Source: Chiridota heheva (lineage: Eukaryota; Echinodermata; Holothuroidea; Apodida; Chiridotidae). From it: a DNA stretch of 64,000 nt. Positions 12,701 to 27,700 of this stretch are shown here, one piece after another (position 1 is the first letter of the stretch; each line of letters begins with the position of its first letter). The position numbers were made by a program, and so were the translations under genes. The stretch spans positions 69,501 through 133,500 of the forward strand of contig JAIGNY010002993.1 in NCBI GenBank assembly GCA_020152595.1, read 5' to 3'. Below the pieces are notes generated by a model. It had not been told where the DNA came from and ran no database searches. It saw only the letters and a list, made by a program, of their open reading frames with translations.

Positions 12701-15700
12701 TATCCAAACTTGACAAGATTTGTTCAGTAAAATTTTCATGGGGAACTATTTTACCATGGATCCACACCCAAATTTGTGTGATTTAGTGAGGGTGTATGAC
12801 ACCTTTTCACTTCAGCCTCAACAAAAGGGCCAAAACCTCTATTGATCCCCTATTGAAAAAATCCTCATCCAAGAGATATAAGATGGTACTTTTTGGAAAA
12901 CATCACAAAAGATCCCAAATCTATAACATTCTGGTACAAGAAGGACCCCAAACTTGACTCTTTCATCATAGACTTCAATGGGGCAAATAATTAGTTCCGT
13001 GCTACCTACAAGCATTTACTCCAATCCAACCTTCACCATCATGTTCTGATTTTATGATATATCAGCTGCCCAACACACTTATCAAAGTAACAACTAGCAA
13101 TGAAATAAAATCAATAAAATCATGGTACTCAGAACAAATTGGATGAAATTAACTTGAAACGAAAAATGATACAATTTTCTGAATAAAAGTGTGATTCTTG
13201 TACCATCTACTTCTTCAGAATGAGCATCTTCATCCCTCCTTAGATTGTTTGCAACCTCTTGCATTGATGTCTGCCAGAGTGGACCTTTCTTGATATGGCC
13301 GATGACCCTCTCCTCAGATGGGGTCAGCTTGAATCGAGTGGAATCATAGTAGCCACTCGTGTAAGGGAGCAGTGGCTGAATTGTCTGTATGGAAAGATAT
13401 TCACTTATCAATTATAGTTAAATTTAAAGGCAAACAAAAGCAATATCATATCATATGAGTTATCACATTTAGCAATAATCATCTCAGGATGGGAGTACTG
13501 TAAAAATTGAGGCAAACCAATTATATACCCATTTACTGCCCATCATGCCTCTCTGAAATATGGGGCAGCAACAAAGGTCTTTCACTTCTGTCTGTCTTTG
13601 GCCATCATCCCAATTGTATTCCAGGTGTGGTTGTGCTTCTTTAGGACTGCCTCAATGGTACGCCTCCATGTGATTTTTGGTCTCTCTCTTTCATTTACCT
13701 TCCAGAGTCAAGTGTAAGGCTGACTTTGCGATGGAGTCGTTATCTCTCCTTATCACATGTCCAATCCATTTCCAATACTTTGAGTAATGATGTGAGTCAT
13801 GCTCTTTTGATAGGACCATTTGAGTAGATCTTTATTGTTTCTAAAAATTGCACTCTATTTAAAATGCTTAAACAAACTAATCAGAATCTGGCTTTAATTG
13901 GATCTTGTGATAAGCATATAAGGTATTAATGTTTGATTTCAATTTTTTGAAGGACTATGGACAGCTAGCTAGATTTTAGATATGTGAAAGGGCATGGCAT
14001 TCGAGTAGAATAATTTTTAAAATTTGTGAAAAGCTGATTTAGTTTTCAAGTTATCACTGTTAATTTGTCCGGAATATGTGATATACTATAGAGGAACACA
14101 TCTTAAAATCTTTAAATAATTCTTTAATTTATGTTCTTCAAAATCAGCTACTTGTGAATTTCAGAATATCTTTTCTAGATACATGATGATTTAGGGTATG
14201 ACAAAAGTTCCATCAAATTTTGCCGGAAGTCCAATTCAATATTTCAGACAACATTGACAGAGGAATAAAATACTAAGTTTTACAAAAGGTAATGAGAGAT
14301 CCTTCCCCATTGATGTCACACATTATTCCACAAAAACAACTAAAAATTAAAAATGCAGTAAATTGGTCAATGTTTAACCAATTTTCATGGAATATTGAAT
14401 GGTTTCAGATCATATTTTAGACCATTTTGAGCCCAGGTTGCCTTTAGATGTCCATAGCCCTTTAAAACATGAATGAAGAAGATGAGGTTTTTGTCTATTT
14501 AAATATCAAACTACTGATACATTCCAACCTCAATTAAAAATCCAAATCCCATGAGATGAATTTACAGATCCCATTCCAAAGTTTCTGGTATAATGCAACC
14601 CACGAATAAACTTGGGATCTCCATACTATGAAGTGGGTAGCTCTACCATAGTGACAACCAATCAGTCAGCAGAACACCCAATGAATTTTGTGAAAGATGA
14701 AGATGAGGCTGATAAGTGCATGTACATTTTAACCTTGTTAAATTAAATCTAATTCAGAAGATCAAAATCTCTGTTGGTATTCCTTAATTGATTCTCTCAT
14801 TTATCTTTGGGATACAGAACGCTTTAAACACAATAATTACAGCAATTAGCAAGCTCCTAACAAAGTTTGCAACCAAAATACTTTTGACTTCTTTTTTACA
14901 GGCATGGCAAATATTAATCGTATGAATACACAAAATGTTACTGTTCCAGCAGTCAACCCTAATATCACTAATATCAACCCTAATAATATTTTGGCATGCT
15001 AAAAATGTAAGATTGAAGACTCAAAATTATCTTGCTAAAATACAACTAATTTGTTTTCCAAATGAACCATGTTCCATTTTCAAATTTGTTTATCAAATGC
15101 CCTTCCTTACACTTGGCATTTACAAACCTAAAAGGTTCAATTTAACTGACCTTCACATTTGATATCAATTTGAAGGGAGGCCTAAATTAATAGCAACACA
15201 TCAGTTTACACCATTGTCTTATACATACTGTGCTGATCTCACAATTTTCCCTGAAAGTATCTATTGAAAAATACCTCTGACTTTGGTAAAATCCTGAAGA
15301 GCAGCGAGCATCCTGGTACTGCAGGACAGTCATCCAAGGATGTGGAGGTCAAATTTGTGGTATCAGGAAGACCAACTCGTAACGGGAGCTGAAAACCACC
15401 GCACTGTAGTTTGGGCTTAGGGAGACAGAATATGGTTGTTGCAGATATGAGCATTCATTTATTAAAAGAGCATATTATTTTGTCTTGGACTGTATGTCTA
15501 ATAAATTTCTTCAGTTATCATATAGACATTCTGGTAATCACAGATCTAGAAATGGTTTAAATATAAGATGTTACAAATAAAGTACACCATAAGTTGGCAT
15601 ACTCACCTCTTTGTCAGGTTCTTGATTAAACAGCTGCACAAGACATGCACCCACAACCACAAGCTCTTTGGTCATTTTGTCAACTGTATAAACTCTTATC

Positions 15701-18700
15701 AAGATGAAATTTGAAGCTTTGACGTCATCTACTGTAAATCGTTGTCCCGAGAAAGTGGGGCATTTAGACTTTGAATCAAAATCAGGGACTGCTAGGATAT
15801 CTGGTATACTATCAATGACAGGGTTCAGTATCCTTCCTGTTACCTGCAAGGTAAAGTAAAATAAGTGTCACCCAATTATCATTTAAAAAAAAATTGAAAT
15901 CCCAAATCATAAACAATTCTCTCTCTCTCTCTCTAGGTGCTGAGTCTGGAACAGACATTGGCAATCATGCCCTCCAGTCACTTCTGTATATGAAAGAGGG
16001 CTTTCAAAACAAAAAAATGGTAAAAATCTTCAAAAATTTCATTAAGAAGATATTCAAGTTTAAGGCTGTGTTATTTGTGAAGAAATGACTGGTATAGTAA
16101 CTAATAATAATTTGAATTCGAAGTCATTCGAATAATTCTTTACGCAAAAAAATCATATACCGATACAAAATGAGCAAGAGTATCCCAACATGGAGGAATT
16201 TACAAAAAATATGTTGTTTATCCTTGATGTAGAAAAATACAATGAGAATCTTAAGTTTGTTTATTTTCTTTCTTTTTTGGGGTGAAAAATGCCCTTTTTG
16301 CTGTTTCTCTTTTCCCTAAATAAACAGCTGCACAATTAAATTTATTTTATCATGTTTATACATGAATGATGTATGCGTTGTCATGATTACTGTTATTTTG
16401 TTCACATGTTATATTTTTTAACAAACTTTGAATGCAGAAAAATAAAGTTTTGCAACAAAAAAAAAAAGTCTACTATGGAAGGTTGGCGCCCTAATCCTCA
16501 CATTTTTAACAATTGTTAATGTACAGTATCTTGAAGAAATTTTTAAAAACTTTTTTACTATTTGAATTATTTGTCCTCTTACTATATTATAATTAGCCTT
16601 ACTAGATTCTGTGTAACTACTTTCCTGATATATCCAATGGTTTTTAAACCACAAAATCGAAAGGCACAATATGATGATACAATGACGTCACAACTAGTCT
16701 GATTTCAGTCTTTTCTACAAAAATGTTAAATAATTTTAAACTTAAATATCTCTTTGATGGAATAAGATTTTGAAATGTTTTCTTCACCATTTTGTTTTAA
16801 TTTCATATAAGATTAACCCCTGAAGTAATCCTTTAATCTCTGCACACTTTTTGTCTTCCTTATAGCTATGTTGAATGGAAGCAATCAATCTTGTTTAAGT
16901 TGATCTTGTATCTGGCCTTACAAATTCTAGGGAAAGAGGAATGAAGTGTAGAGCAATTCATGATAAACATATCGCACCAACAAAAATTACAAGCAGTATG
17001 AAATGATTAAACCTCAGTACCTTTGTAATTGTAGCATTGTCTGGTAAAAATCGGACAGCGTCGATGTAAAGATCAAAACCATCCACTGGGGAGGTTGGCT
17101 CAGGAAGGTTTGCAATCATTGGTCTATGAGCCACATAAGCAGGCTCGCTATCCCGTGGAGACGGGGGATTGCTGTACGAGCAACAGACAATAAAATCATC
17201 ATAATACTACACAAGTAAGATTTCACTACAGGCATAAGAACAGATTTGAGAGTAAAATCAAGTGTGTTCTCTCTGTATGATTAGTTGCTAAAATGAATGT
17301 TGTCTGAAATTAAAACTTAGTTTATGCACAGTTGGCATGATTTTTGTGCACCTTGGGCCAATTCTCGCTCCTCCATCCCCACAAAACTCATTGCAGAAGA
17401 AAAGGGATGGATATTATCCCATGGTCTCTTCTAAAACAAATTTGGAGGTAAGATTATCATTATTTATTCCTGTGAATATTAGACAATCCAAAGTTCTACA
17501 ATTTTTTTTAAATGATTTATTACACTCCCTGTGAGTGGATTGCAGAGAAGAGGGGGAGGGGCATGGAGATCAGGGGGCATGGAGAGCAGGGGGCATGGAG
17601 AGCGGGGGCATGGAGAGCAGGGGGCATGGAGAGCGGGGGGGGCATGGAAAGCGGGGTGGCATGGAGAGTGAGTGGGGGGGCATGGCGAGCTGAACTCAGG
17701 TCTGGAAAGTGGCAGAAGACAGGAAGAGATGGATTTCTGTACTGAATCTCCATTTAAAGGATAAGGAGCAGTAAGTGAGTTTCAGGAAATTACATACATG
17801 AAAGATAATATATAAAAAAACACCTGAGAGGTTGCAGCTCTTTTTCTGGAGCCATCTGCTAAGCTGTCTGCTGTGTTCTGATGCTCGGGTAACAGTCTCG
17901 CTGGTGTCACAGGTCTACCAGAATTTTCTTTTATTGGTCTTTCAACCGTAGCTCGTACTTTGGATTGGCTACAAAGAATGAACAGAAAATTTGTGACAAA
18001 TCATATACTTTGGAGGGAGTATAACACATTTTGAAATATTAATCAACTGCATATCTTTCAGAATAAGCTGAAAAATTAAAATCTACATCCCCAAATAAAA
18101 AGGTTGTAAAGAAAAAACAATTTCAATTCATTTTCTTCTGTCATTATCAAGATTTAAATGCTGTTCAAATGTTTTCTAAATGGGGGAATAACAACATTAT
18201 ATGGTCAATATTAATTGTAAAGTAAGTAAAATCAGCATAACTAGTTTATTCAATCTACTTATGTATGGGTACCCATTTTTCTAATCATTTGTGCTGACTT
18301 GTGATGAGTTTAGATTACATGTAATATGTACATTCTGTATGGATTTGGAGATTTTCTATATACAGTGGGTGGAAAAGAAAAACTGTTTTAACTTAATGGT
18401 GATATGTGTAAATCCAGCTCTTGGTGAGCATATCTGTTTTATTGATAATTATAAACAGGCTGTGAGATAAGGCCTCCCTAATGTCAAAAACCACATTTCT
18501 TAATAGACAACAATTTAAAGGAATGAAAGGAATAATAATGTACTATAAAGTATTTAAGACCACACATGAAATTACCTATCACTGAGGCATTTATCATCAA
18601 TTTGGTTGTTTGCTTCTCTTGCAAAACATCTAACACAGCAGTTCATGAAACCTTTTTGGCTCATATACAGAACTTAATTTCAAGATATATTTTTTCAGAA

Positions 18701-21700
18701 AGAGAAACCAAAGGAATATTTTGAGTTTCTTCAACATCCCTGGGCTGGATAGTGTTTGTGAAAGAAGCAAAATTCAGCAATTTTGAGGTTTTTCCTATGC
18801 TGCCAAACGTTTAGTACCACTCCGATTGCCCCTGGCTGCCCCTTAAGTATACATACTTTGGACTGTGAAGCCTGTTCATATCAGGAACATCTCTTAAAGC
18901 CCCACCATCTCTGATAAAGCAGTAGGCTCTTTGTATGTCTGCTGTGTATAACTTTGATGGACGACACATGAACACCTGAAAAATAAAACCTTTGCTTGTA
19001 AATAACTCATGTACTCCATCATCTGACAGCAGTTACATTTTGAAAGAATAGCAAATACTAAAACATCTACATGGTTTTACAATTTATGGAAAATGGAGCA
19101 ATATTCCTATTTCCACTTTATAATTAAAAATTAAGTTTCTTTGTAAAAATATAAATTTGTTTCTTTCTTAAATGCATCCTAAAATGACCTATTATATGTA
19201 CTTTCTGAAATCACTCACTATTTTAGTGACTGTATTTACCCATGGAGTTCTGAATTAAAGAATGCACAGCTTGTTCCTCTCATCTCATTAATTGGAAATT
19301 AATACAATTTTCTCCATCACCATATTTCTTACTTTGCTCTTTGTGATATTCTATTCCACTTGTTCTCTCTCAAATACTTATTCCTTCTCCTTTATTTATC
19401 TTTTAGTAAGAAACCCCTACAGCCATTTTGCAAGTGTAACAGTTTAATCAGTTGTTAAAGGATTAGGTCAAGGAATAGTCAAGCAAGTCCATCTGATATG
19501 AACAAACACTTTAAAAGAAACAAAATGGTGAAGAAAGCACTCAAAAATCTTATTCCGTTAAGAAAGTTTAAGTTTGGTATCATTTGTATAGAAACAACTG
19601 AAATCAGACTAGTTGTGAAGTCACTGCCTCAGATTCCTCAAAGTCTTTAAATATTCTATTGTGTTTTATCCTTAGATTTGGTGCCTTGAAAACCATTGGA
19701 TATGTCAGGAAAGTAACAAAACAGAATCTTGTAAGGATAATCATAATTTACCACCTGAAGGAAGTTTCCAGAGGAAACAAATTGAAATAGGAAAATTTGA
19801 ATATATTTTCTTTAAAATACATTAACAATTGTTAAGAATGTGAGGATAAAGGAACCAACCTTTCACAGTAGACTTACTACACCAGTCATTTCTATGAAGA
19901 TAAAATAAGACAGCTATAAACTTGAATATCTCCTTAACGGAATAAGATTTTTAACGGTTGTTTCACCATTTTGTTTCTTTAAAGTCCCCTTTCAAATAAG
20001 ATAAACTTGCTGGACCACTGAACTTATCCTATAAATGAGAACCAGCAATGCTGAACTTGAAGACTTACCCTATGATTAACTAATGAACAGCAATGCTGAA
20101 CTTGAAGAGTTACCCTATGATTGACTAATGAACAGCAATGCTGAACTTGAAGAGTTACCCTATGATTGACTAATGAACCAGCAATGCTGAACTTGGAAGA
20201 GTTACCCTATGAATGACTAATGAACCAGCAATGCTGAACTTGGAAGAGTTACCCTATGATTGACTAATGAACCAGCAATGCTGAACTTGGAAGAGTTACC
20301 CTATGATTGACATATGAACCAGCAATGCTGAACTTGGAAGAGTTACCCTATGGTTGACTAATGAACCAGCAATGCTGAACTTGGAAGAGTTACCCTATGA
20401 TTGACTAATAAACCAGCAATGCTGAACTTGGAAGAGTTACCCTATGATTGACTAATGAACCAGCAATGCTGAACTTGGAAGAGTTACCCTATGATTGACT
20501 AATGAACCAGCAATGCTGAACTTGAAAGAGTTACCCTATGATTGACTAATGAACCAGCAATGCTGAACTTGGAAGATTTACCCTATGATTGACTGGTGCC
20601 CTGTCCAGGAAGAGTCATTTATTCTCATCTGCTGAAAGCCAAGGATAAGTAAGCATCAGCCTTCTGGACCTTCATGTCCTGGGAAAGAATCAACTTACAG
20701 CTATTTTTATGATTTGATTTATGAAATTTAGCAACAGTTTCTAGATGTAATGAAGCTTAGAGGCCTTGCTTAACTTAACAACCTACCCTTTCAGGCTTTG
20801 AAAATCTGTTGCATCTTTATAAAGTCATACTTGAGTAGACCAATCAGTACCAGACACACATCTTGAAAGACAGCAGGCTGCCATTCTTGCAAAAAGAGTT
20901 GATCCCACACATATATGATTGCAGGTGTGTCCAAAACACACACAAACACCTGTGGTTGGAAAATCAGGAAGGCAGTATTAAGAAACTATTTAATTCTTTT
21001 CTGTTCACAAATTCATGCAGAGAGAAAACTCAGAACAAAATTGCATTTTAGATTATCTCAAAATAAGAAACTATCTAGCACAACATGCAATTATCATGTC
21101 TGGTTTGTAGAAATGTTTACCTTAATTTAAAAAGAAGCTGTAGAAGATTTTTAGAACAGAGGCTGCTCAACTTCACTTTAACTTTGTTGAGGCCAATACT
21201 GAGTGCTAGTGCCCTCTATCAAAAGGCCAAAATATGCACAATGGACTATGGATGGAGATCTTCACTGTGAATTGAATATCAGTTCAGATATACAATGGGA
21301 AAAATGATTCTATGAAATAATTGCTTTTTGAAATTAATTTCAGGAATAAATGTTCTGTGCATGCCAGGAAACTCACTTAAAAACATTAAAGAGAGTGAAT
21401 CAGGACTACATAATCTCTTTTCTTAATTTCTAACAAACCAACCTGCATAACCCTCATATGCATATGCATGAGTACAGATCTATTATTTGCTAATAGTTTC
21501 CAATTCGATTGTGCAAAAGCAAAATCTTTTTAACATTTGTTTCTTCAAAAATGTTTTTCTTTAAAGGATGATATAACAAAAGTAATTGATAGAAAGTATT
21601 TGATTTCTGTAAGTGGACCATATTCTTTACTTGTTTGTTTGTTTGATGATAGTTAAACGGCACCACAACAGCAAAGGTCAAATTGTCTCTAAGAAGTTAC

Positions 21701-24700
21701 ATCATTCTTGAGGTAGGAAGGAGAGTAAACAGTGGGAGATTAAGAAAAATATGAGAAGTAAAAGCCAGAAAGCTAGAATCGAGAGAGGTATTTGGTTGAA
21801 AAAATAATGTAGAGAGAGAGGGGGTGGGGAAGGAGGACTAAATATGGTTGTAGAGGGAAGCATGATGAAGAAAGGAGATAATTTTATCCGAAGGTTTTTT
21901 TTGGAAGAGCTCGGCTATTGAGTTGTGGGCAGCGGGGAAGCTCTGGGAAGGTTGAAGAGGGGCAAGCAAGGAGAATGTGATGGACTGTGAGGGTGCAGTG
22001 GCAATTGTAGCAGAGGGTTGGGGGGAAGCCAATAAGGAGGTGGGAGTAAGTGAGGTGAGTGTGAGCTTGATGTTTTCATAATAATTTTTCCAGTAAGTTC
22101 CTTTAGTCAATATTTTCTCTTCAAAGTATGTCATGTATCAGCAACAATGAAAAAGTACAACTCCAAGTTTGAAAGGATTCTGAAAAGCACAAACACATTG
22201 CAAAACTAGAAATTGAGTACTCTGTAGAGTACATACCTCTGCCTAAGTCCATTCCCCAATATACACTTATCTACCTCAGTAATCCTAGGCCCACCAAAGT
22301 ATTATCCCCAAAGAATTTATTTCTCAGTTTTGATCTGTATTGCCATTTAAATTCTAAATACTTCAGGATCTACCTTCTAATTGATTTACAAAAGTCATAT
22401 CATTGTCTTCAGAATTATTCAGGCTATTTTCATTGCTCGAGCTCCATTCAACAAGATTCACATGCTATCAGTTTCACTTTCATGCAAGAAACCAATTGTT
22501 TTGATTCTCTTTGATACCAGAAAGCACTTCATTTAATTTTCTTGGCATCCAGAAAATTGATTGTTTGGATCTCCTTTCATGTAATAAATTTATTGTTCAG
22601 TGCATTCCATTGAAAAGTTTCAACTAAATTGGTAGTAGATCTCACCCTAGATATCCCCACCCCTCAATTTCTGCCCTTCTCCTGTTGGTGTCCCAACTTT
22701 TAATCACTTCTTCCTTAAGTCAAATCCATCACAAGAAACTTTCGCGCTCACATTTGCGGATACACAATGAATTGAAAATAAATGAACGTTTGTATATTTT
22801 GCGCAGTAAAATATTCCACTATAAAAAATACAAGTACATTTTCATTTAGTATGGAAAATATCCCACACATTTTATTTGAAGAAAAAAAATAGATACTGAA
22901 ATATGAAAACCAACATTTCATAATTTTTATCGTATAAGCTGAACTTCCTGAGTTTTATCTGTGTTTTTCTTGTGACGTATCTCATGGCAGAGAATAAAAT
23001 TCCTGAAACAATAAAGTGTTTTATTATACCTCCTCTATCCACTTGCGAAGAAATGATGGCACGAATGGTTCAAAGGAATCCTTCCTCTTCAGTGTACGTT
23101 GTGATGAATCCTGTTGAGAAGAAGATTGGATAAAGTTAAAGAAAATGTCTTATTTGATCATCATACACAAAAAAGCTTATAGACTTTTCAAATCTGAATC
23201 AGCAATTTCCATAAATCTTATTTACATAATGTCACATGGTCTAGATTTACATGTCCATATGGACCAATCATGTACTAGGGGAATCTTATTGACCAGTCAA
23301 ATACTGGGGGAATCTTGGCTGTCTGCACAATTCACGCACGGTATGGAACAAAGCGTATGAAAAATTGTTTCCAAGCACACGTATCATACGTGCATTATAC
23401 ATGAAGGCAATATGCCCATGTATTGCTGCTTACAATGTTTTCCTCAAAATTGCACCTGATTGGTTGGAAAACAAAGGAAAAAATCCCCAGCACTTCATTG
23501 GTTAAAGTTACTGAGGAAATCACTTTTAGTTTAACTCGATTTGAAAAGGTCTATACGAAATTAGGATTCAATCAACGATATGAATGTAGTATCTAAAGTA
23601 CTAAACAAATGAATTACTTACATTATAACAATTTTGAATTATTAGCACCAGTAAAAACACAAATGAATAAACATAAATAAAAAGTATGCAAAAAAAATAA
23701 AACTGTATGAATATGAATTAATTTCAATTGTTTTTTGGTACCAATGCATAAGATTAATATAACTTAGCGAAAGGTTTCAATTCAACATTTTTGGTTATGT
23801 TCTCAAAACAAAACTTTTATAACATGTGCAAGACATGGTTTAGCATTGAATTTATCACATTTTACAGTTAGTGTAACTATGGCACCTTTGTACAACTTAC
23901 ATTGTTCTTCTTGATGCTTAATTCAAGGTGATCATAAAGTGTATTGTCATCTTCTTTCAACCTCTTGATTACCTGCGCTACCAGTACTTCTATTTCTTTC
24001 TCCTTTGGTAGTTTTATCGTCAATAACTGATGAAGATACATTGCCAACTGGTAGGTATATTCACCTGCAAGATTCATCCAAAAGATATAAATTTGATGAT
24101 GTCATACGAGCATTAATTGTTCCTTCATATTCTTACACGAATACTTCAAAATGAATCAAAAGGGCGTAGAAAGTTATTTGAAAATGCTGTTTCAGTTCAT
24201 TAAGAGAATTGCATGAATTTCACACGAAGGAAGGAAAAAATTATAGATTTTGCACAAAAAAAAAACAAACATGGTTTGATTAATCGGTGCTTTAGACCCA
24301 TAGTGTTAGGTGTAGAACAACTGCTTTTACATAAAGAATGTGATGTCATTACTGTTGAAAATTATGTTATAATGGAAGAAACTGCATTGTTAAAAAAATT
24401 TGACAAGGGAGAAGGGTTACAGCAAAATGCTGCTAGCAACACCATCTGTAAAACGTCCTTGGTATCAAAATGGAATGTACCATTTTCTAGGCCACATCAT
24501 TAATACTAGAAGAGTTTAGAAAGTAAAACAAAAATTAACAAAGAAAATTTTTCTCAGACAAACATTCATCACCGTGACCCACATGAATAAATCAATGGTT
24601 AAGTTTCACATATACTACATATTCATGAGTGTTTTTCTTCAAGTGTTTTAATTTTTCCAGTCAAAAATTCTCATATTGAAAAGAAATTATATCCTTCTGA

Positions 24701-27700
24701 TAGTTTTGTGGGTGCAACTTTTAAATAAAGGTACATTCAAAAGCCTGCATACCAGGAAAGATATGACGTCACACATTAATGGTTTAACTATCAGGGGCAC
24801 TACTTCAGGGGAGGGGACATGTACTCCCACATTTTGGTGGGTTTCAGAAGTAAATTACATAGTTTCAAGGAAAATGTTTGCCTTGAAAGCTTGGATTTAG
24901 GGTGTACACACTGGTTCAATGTTGACCTCTGTTGAACTGGGTGGGGTATAGTGCTCCATTCAAACACCCAATACCACAAGTCCCCCCACCTCCCTATACA
25001 TTTTGAAGGAGGATAACATCCATGCAAACTACTGCACCCACCAACTTTACTAACCATCAACAGTGAGCAGTAATTGACCTCTCTGAGCCAGTTGATTGAC
25101 AGCTTTTTAACCAATCACAGCACAAACTTGCCTCTTAACAAAATCTGCATAACTAAGTGGGGCAAACATCCTACACAGTACTGGTACCGTACAGCTTGCT
25201 AGCAGCAGGCTCTCGTGCAGTCAATGCAATATATGGTATAAAACAAATTTCTGCACATGCAGACTTAGTGACAGACAATATGATGAACAAAACTTGTGCC
25301 TACAGGCCCGCTACGGGCATTGAAAATCTGATTCCCGTAACCCAGAACAGTTAGCAAACAGATCTTCTGTTTGATTCCTTTTGCTAAAAACTCTTAAGAT
25401 CCAGGGAAGTGCCATAGATGAATCAAAGCTCGTGGTAGGCCACATGGACATGGACAATGTCAATGCATTGGTCATGCATGATTGAGGATTTGATGTTTGT
25501 TTCTCTCACCTAGTTACAGCATTGTTATGGTGGGCATGGCCTATTTTTGTACTCAGAGAGGTCAATTACCACAGTGAGTATCTACTTGTAACTTTGATAG
25601 AAATTGAAAAAACACTACATTAGCATATCATCCTGAAATTAAATAACCTACTGTGGACTTCCATTCTTTCAAAATTCAATATTAAAAATATTGTCACAAT
25701 ACACCATTCTGCATAGTAGTTTAAGAATGGATAATGATAGCCATAAATAATACTGGTATGTCCTGGTTCAGGAAGGAAGACGTAAAGTAGGACGTCCATA
25801 GACTACCTGGCTGGAGATCGTGGAACCAAGCCAAAGCTGTAGCCCAGAATAGATCAGACTGGGAAAAAACCACTGTGGCCTTATGGGCCATGAAGCCAGA
25901 TGAGGATATGTGAGCAAGGTGAGTAATTGCACAACAAATTCCAAGTTAATACTAAACATGCATTAATGCGTTTTCTCTACTTACAGGAGAAAGAGTTCCC
26001 ATTATACAGAGAGGGACAAATTTAAACAGTTTGCTAATCAAAATGTTATAGTTTGCTACTTCAACTTGAATCTGATAAGCAAGGTTTTCTACATTTTACT
26101 CTACTAAGTGTCCAATTACTAAGTGTCCAATTACTAAGTGTCCAATTACTAAGTGTCCAATTACTAAGTGTCCAATTACTAAGTGTCCAATTACTAAGTG
26201 TCCAATTACTAAGTGTCCAATTACTAAGTGTCCAATTACTAAGTGTCCAATTACTAAGTGTCCAATTACTAAGTGTCCAATTACTAAGTGTCCAATTACT
26301 AAGTGTCCAATTACTAAGTGTCCAATTACTAAGTGTCCAATTACTAAGTGTCCAATTACTAAGTGTCCAATTACTAAGTGTCCAATTACTAAGTGTCCAA
26401 TTACTAAGTGTCCAATTACTAAGTGTCCAATTACTAAGTGTAATGTCTGGTTTCATCTTTCTATTGAGAGTGGACTGGGTGATGCGTATGACAACTATAG
26501 CCAATAGTAATGGAATATGATGAAGGTTTATGTCAAGGTTACAAAACCTTGATTTTGCAGATAATATCGTTCTGACCTCCTCTACCTACCAACATATGCA
26601 AACAAAACTAACAAGGCTGAACCATTATGCTGCACAAACTGGGTTAAGAATAAATAAGAATTAAGACTGAACTCATGAAAGTAAATAGTATATGGTATGA
26701 CAAAGTGCAAATTAATAATGACCATCTGAAAGAGGTACATACTTACAAGTACCTAGGAGCAACTGTAAACATACAGGGTGGTGGTGGAGAAGATATTGTT
26801 AACAGAATTTCTAAAGCAAGAACATCTTTCATGAAACTAAAGATAGGGAGCTCCAATATATATTCAGTCATAACAAAGATCAGATGATTCAACCTATTGT
26901 TAAGTCAGTACTCTTATACGGTTGTGAGATGTGGAAGACCAATGAGACTGACAATAAGAAATTGGATACCTTCATGTTCAAATGCATGAGAAGAATTTTG
27001 AAGATCAGATGGCCATATGTTGTTTCAAATGAATTATTGATATTCACTAAGGAGAAGTAGCAACTAAGTCAAAATGAGAAGATGGAGGTGGATTGGGCAT
27101 GTATTAAGAATGAAAGAGGACAACCACTGCATGACAGTATTGACATGGAAGCCAGAAGGGAGAATGAAAGTAGGACGCCCAAGACAACATGAAGAAGAAC
27201 GGTAGTGAACGAAAGATAGGAGCCAAGGTGGAATTTTTGGAATGAAGCCAGACACGTTGCCAGAGACAGGATACGTTGGAAAGAGTAAATTGCAGCCTTA
27301 TGGGACACATGGCCCAAAGAGGACAGTGAGTAAGTGAGTAAGTGTCCAATTTGATGATGATGTTGGCCACTTTTGCTAATCAATTTCAAAAAGACAATAT
27401 TCCCTGTATACAGGTCAAAATTCAAACAATGGCTACATTTGTCACATGACTGAAAACATGGATTATAATGAATAACTCTGGCTATAAATTTTCAGTTCAA
27501 TGCATCCAAACTTAGAGTTTTATAACTCACTAATGAAAACATGAATCCTTAGCCCCACATTACATGCATGACTTGGCCCTGCAGTGACCAAATCCACAAT
27601 ACCTGGCCCTTCACAATAATTTCCATTGTGTGCATATAGATGACTAAGAGTGTAATTACTGATGCCTAAAATCAATGAACTATCAGTGATGAGATTCTTA

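Noticed and set aside
26053-26520. Long open frames on both strands made of 5-residue repeats
   Set aside because: They are a by-product of a perfect 15-bp satellite, where any frame stays open; no gene signals flank them.
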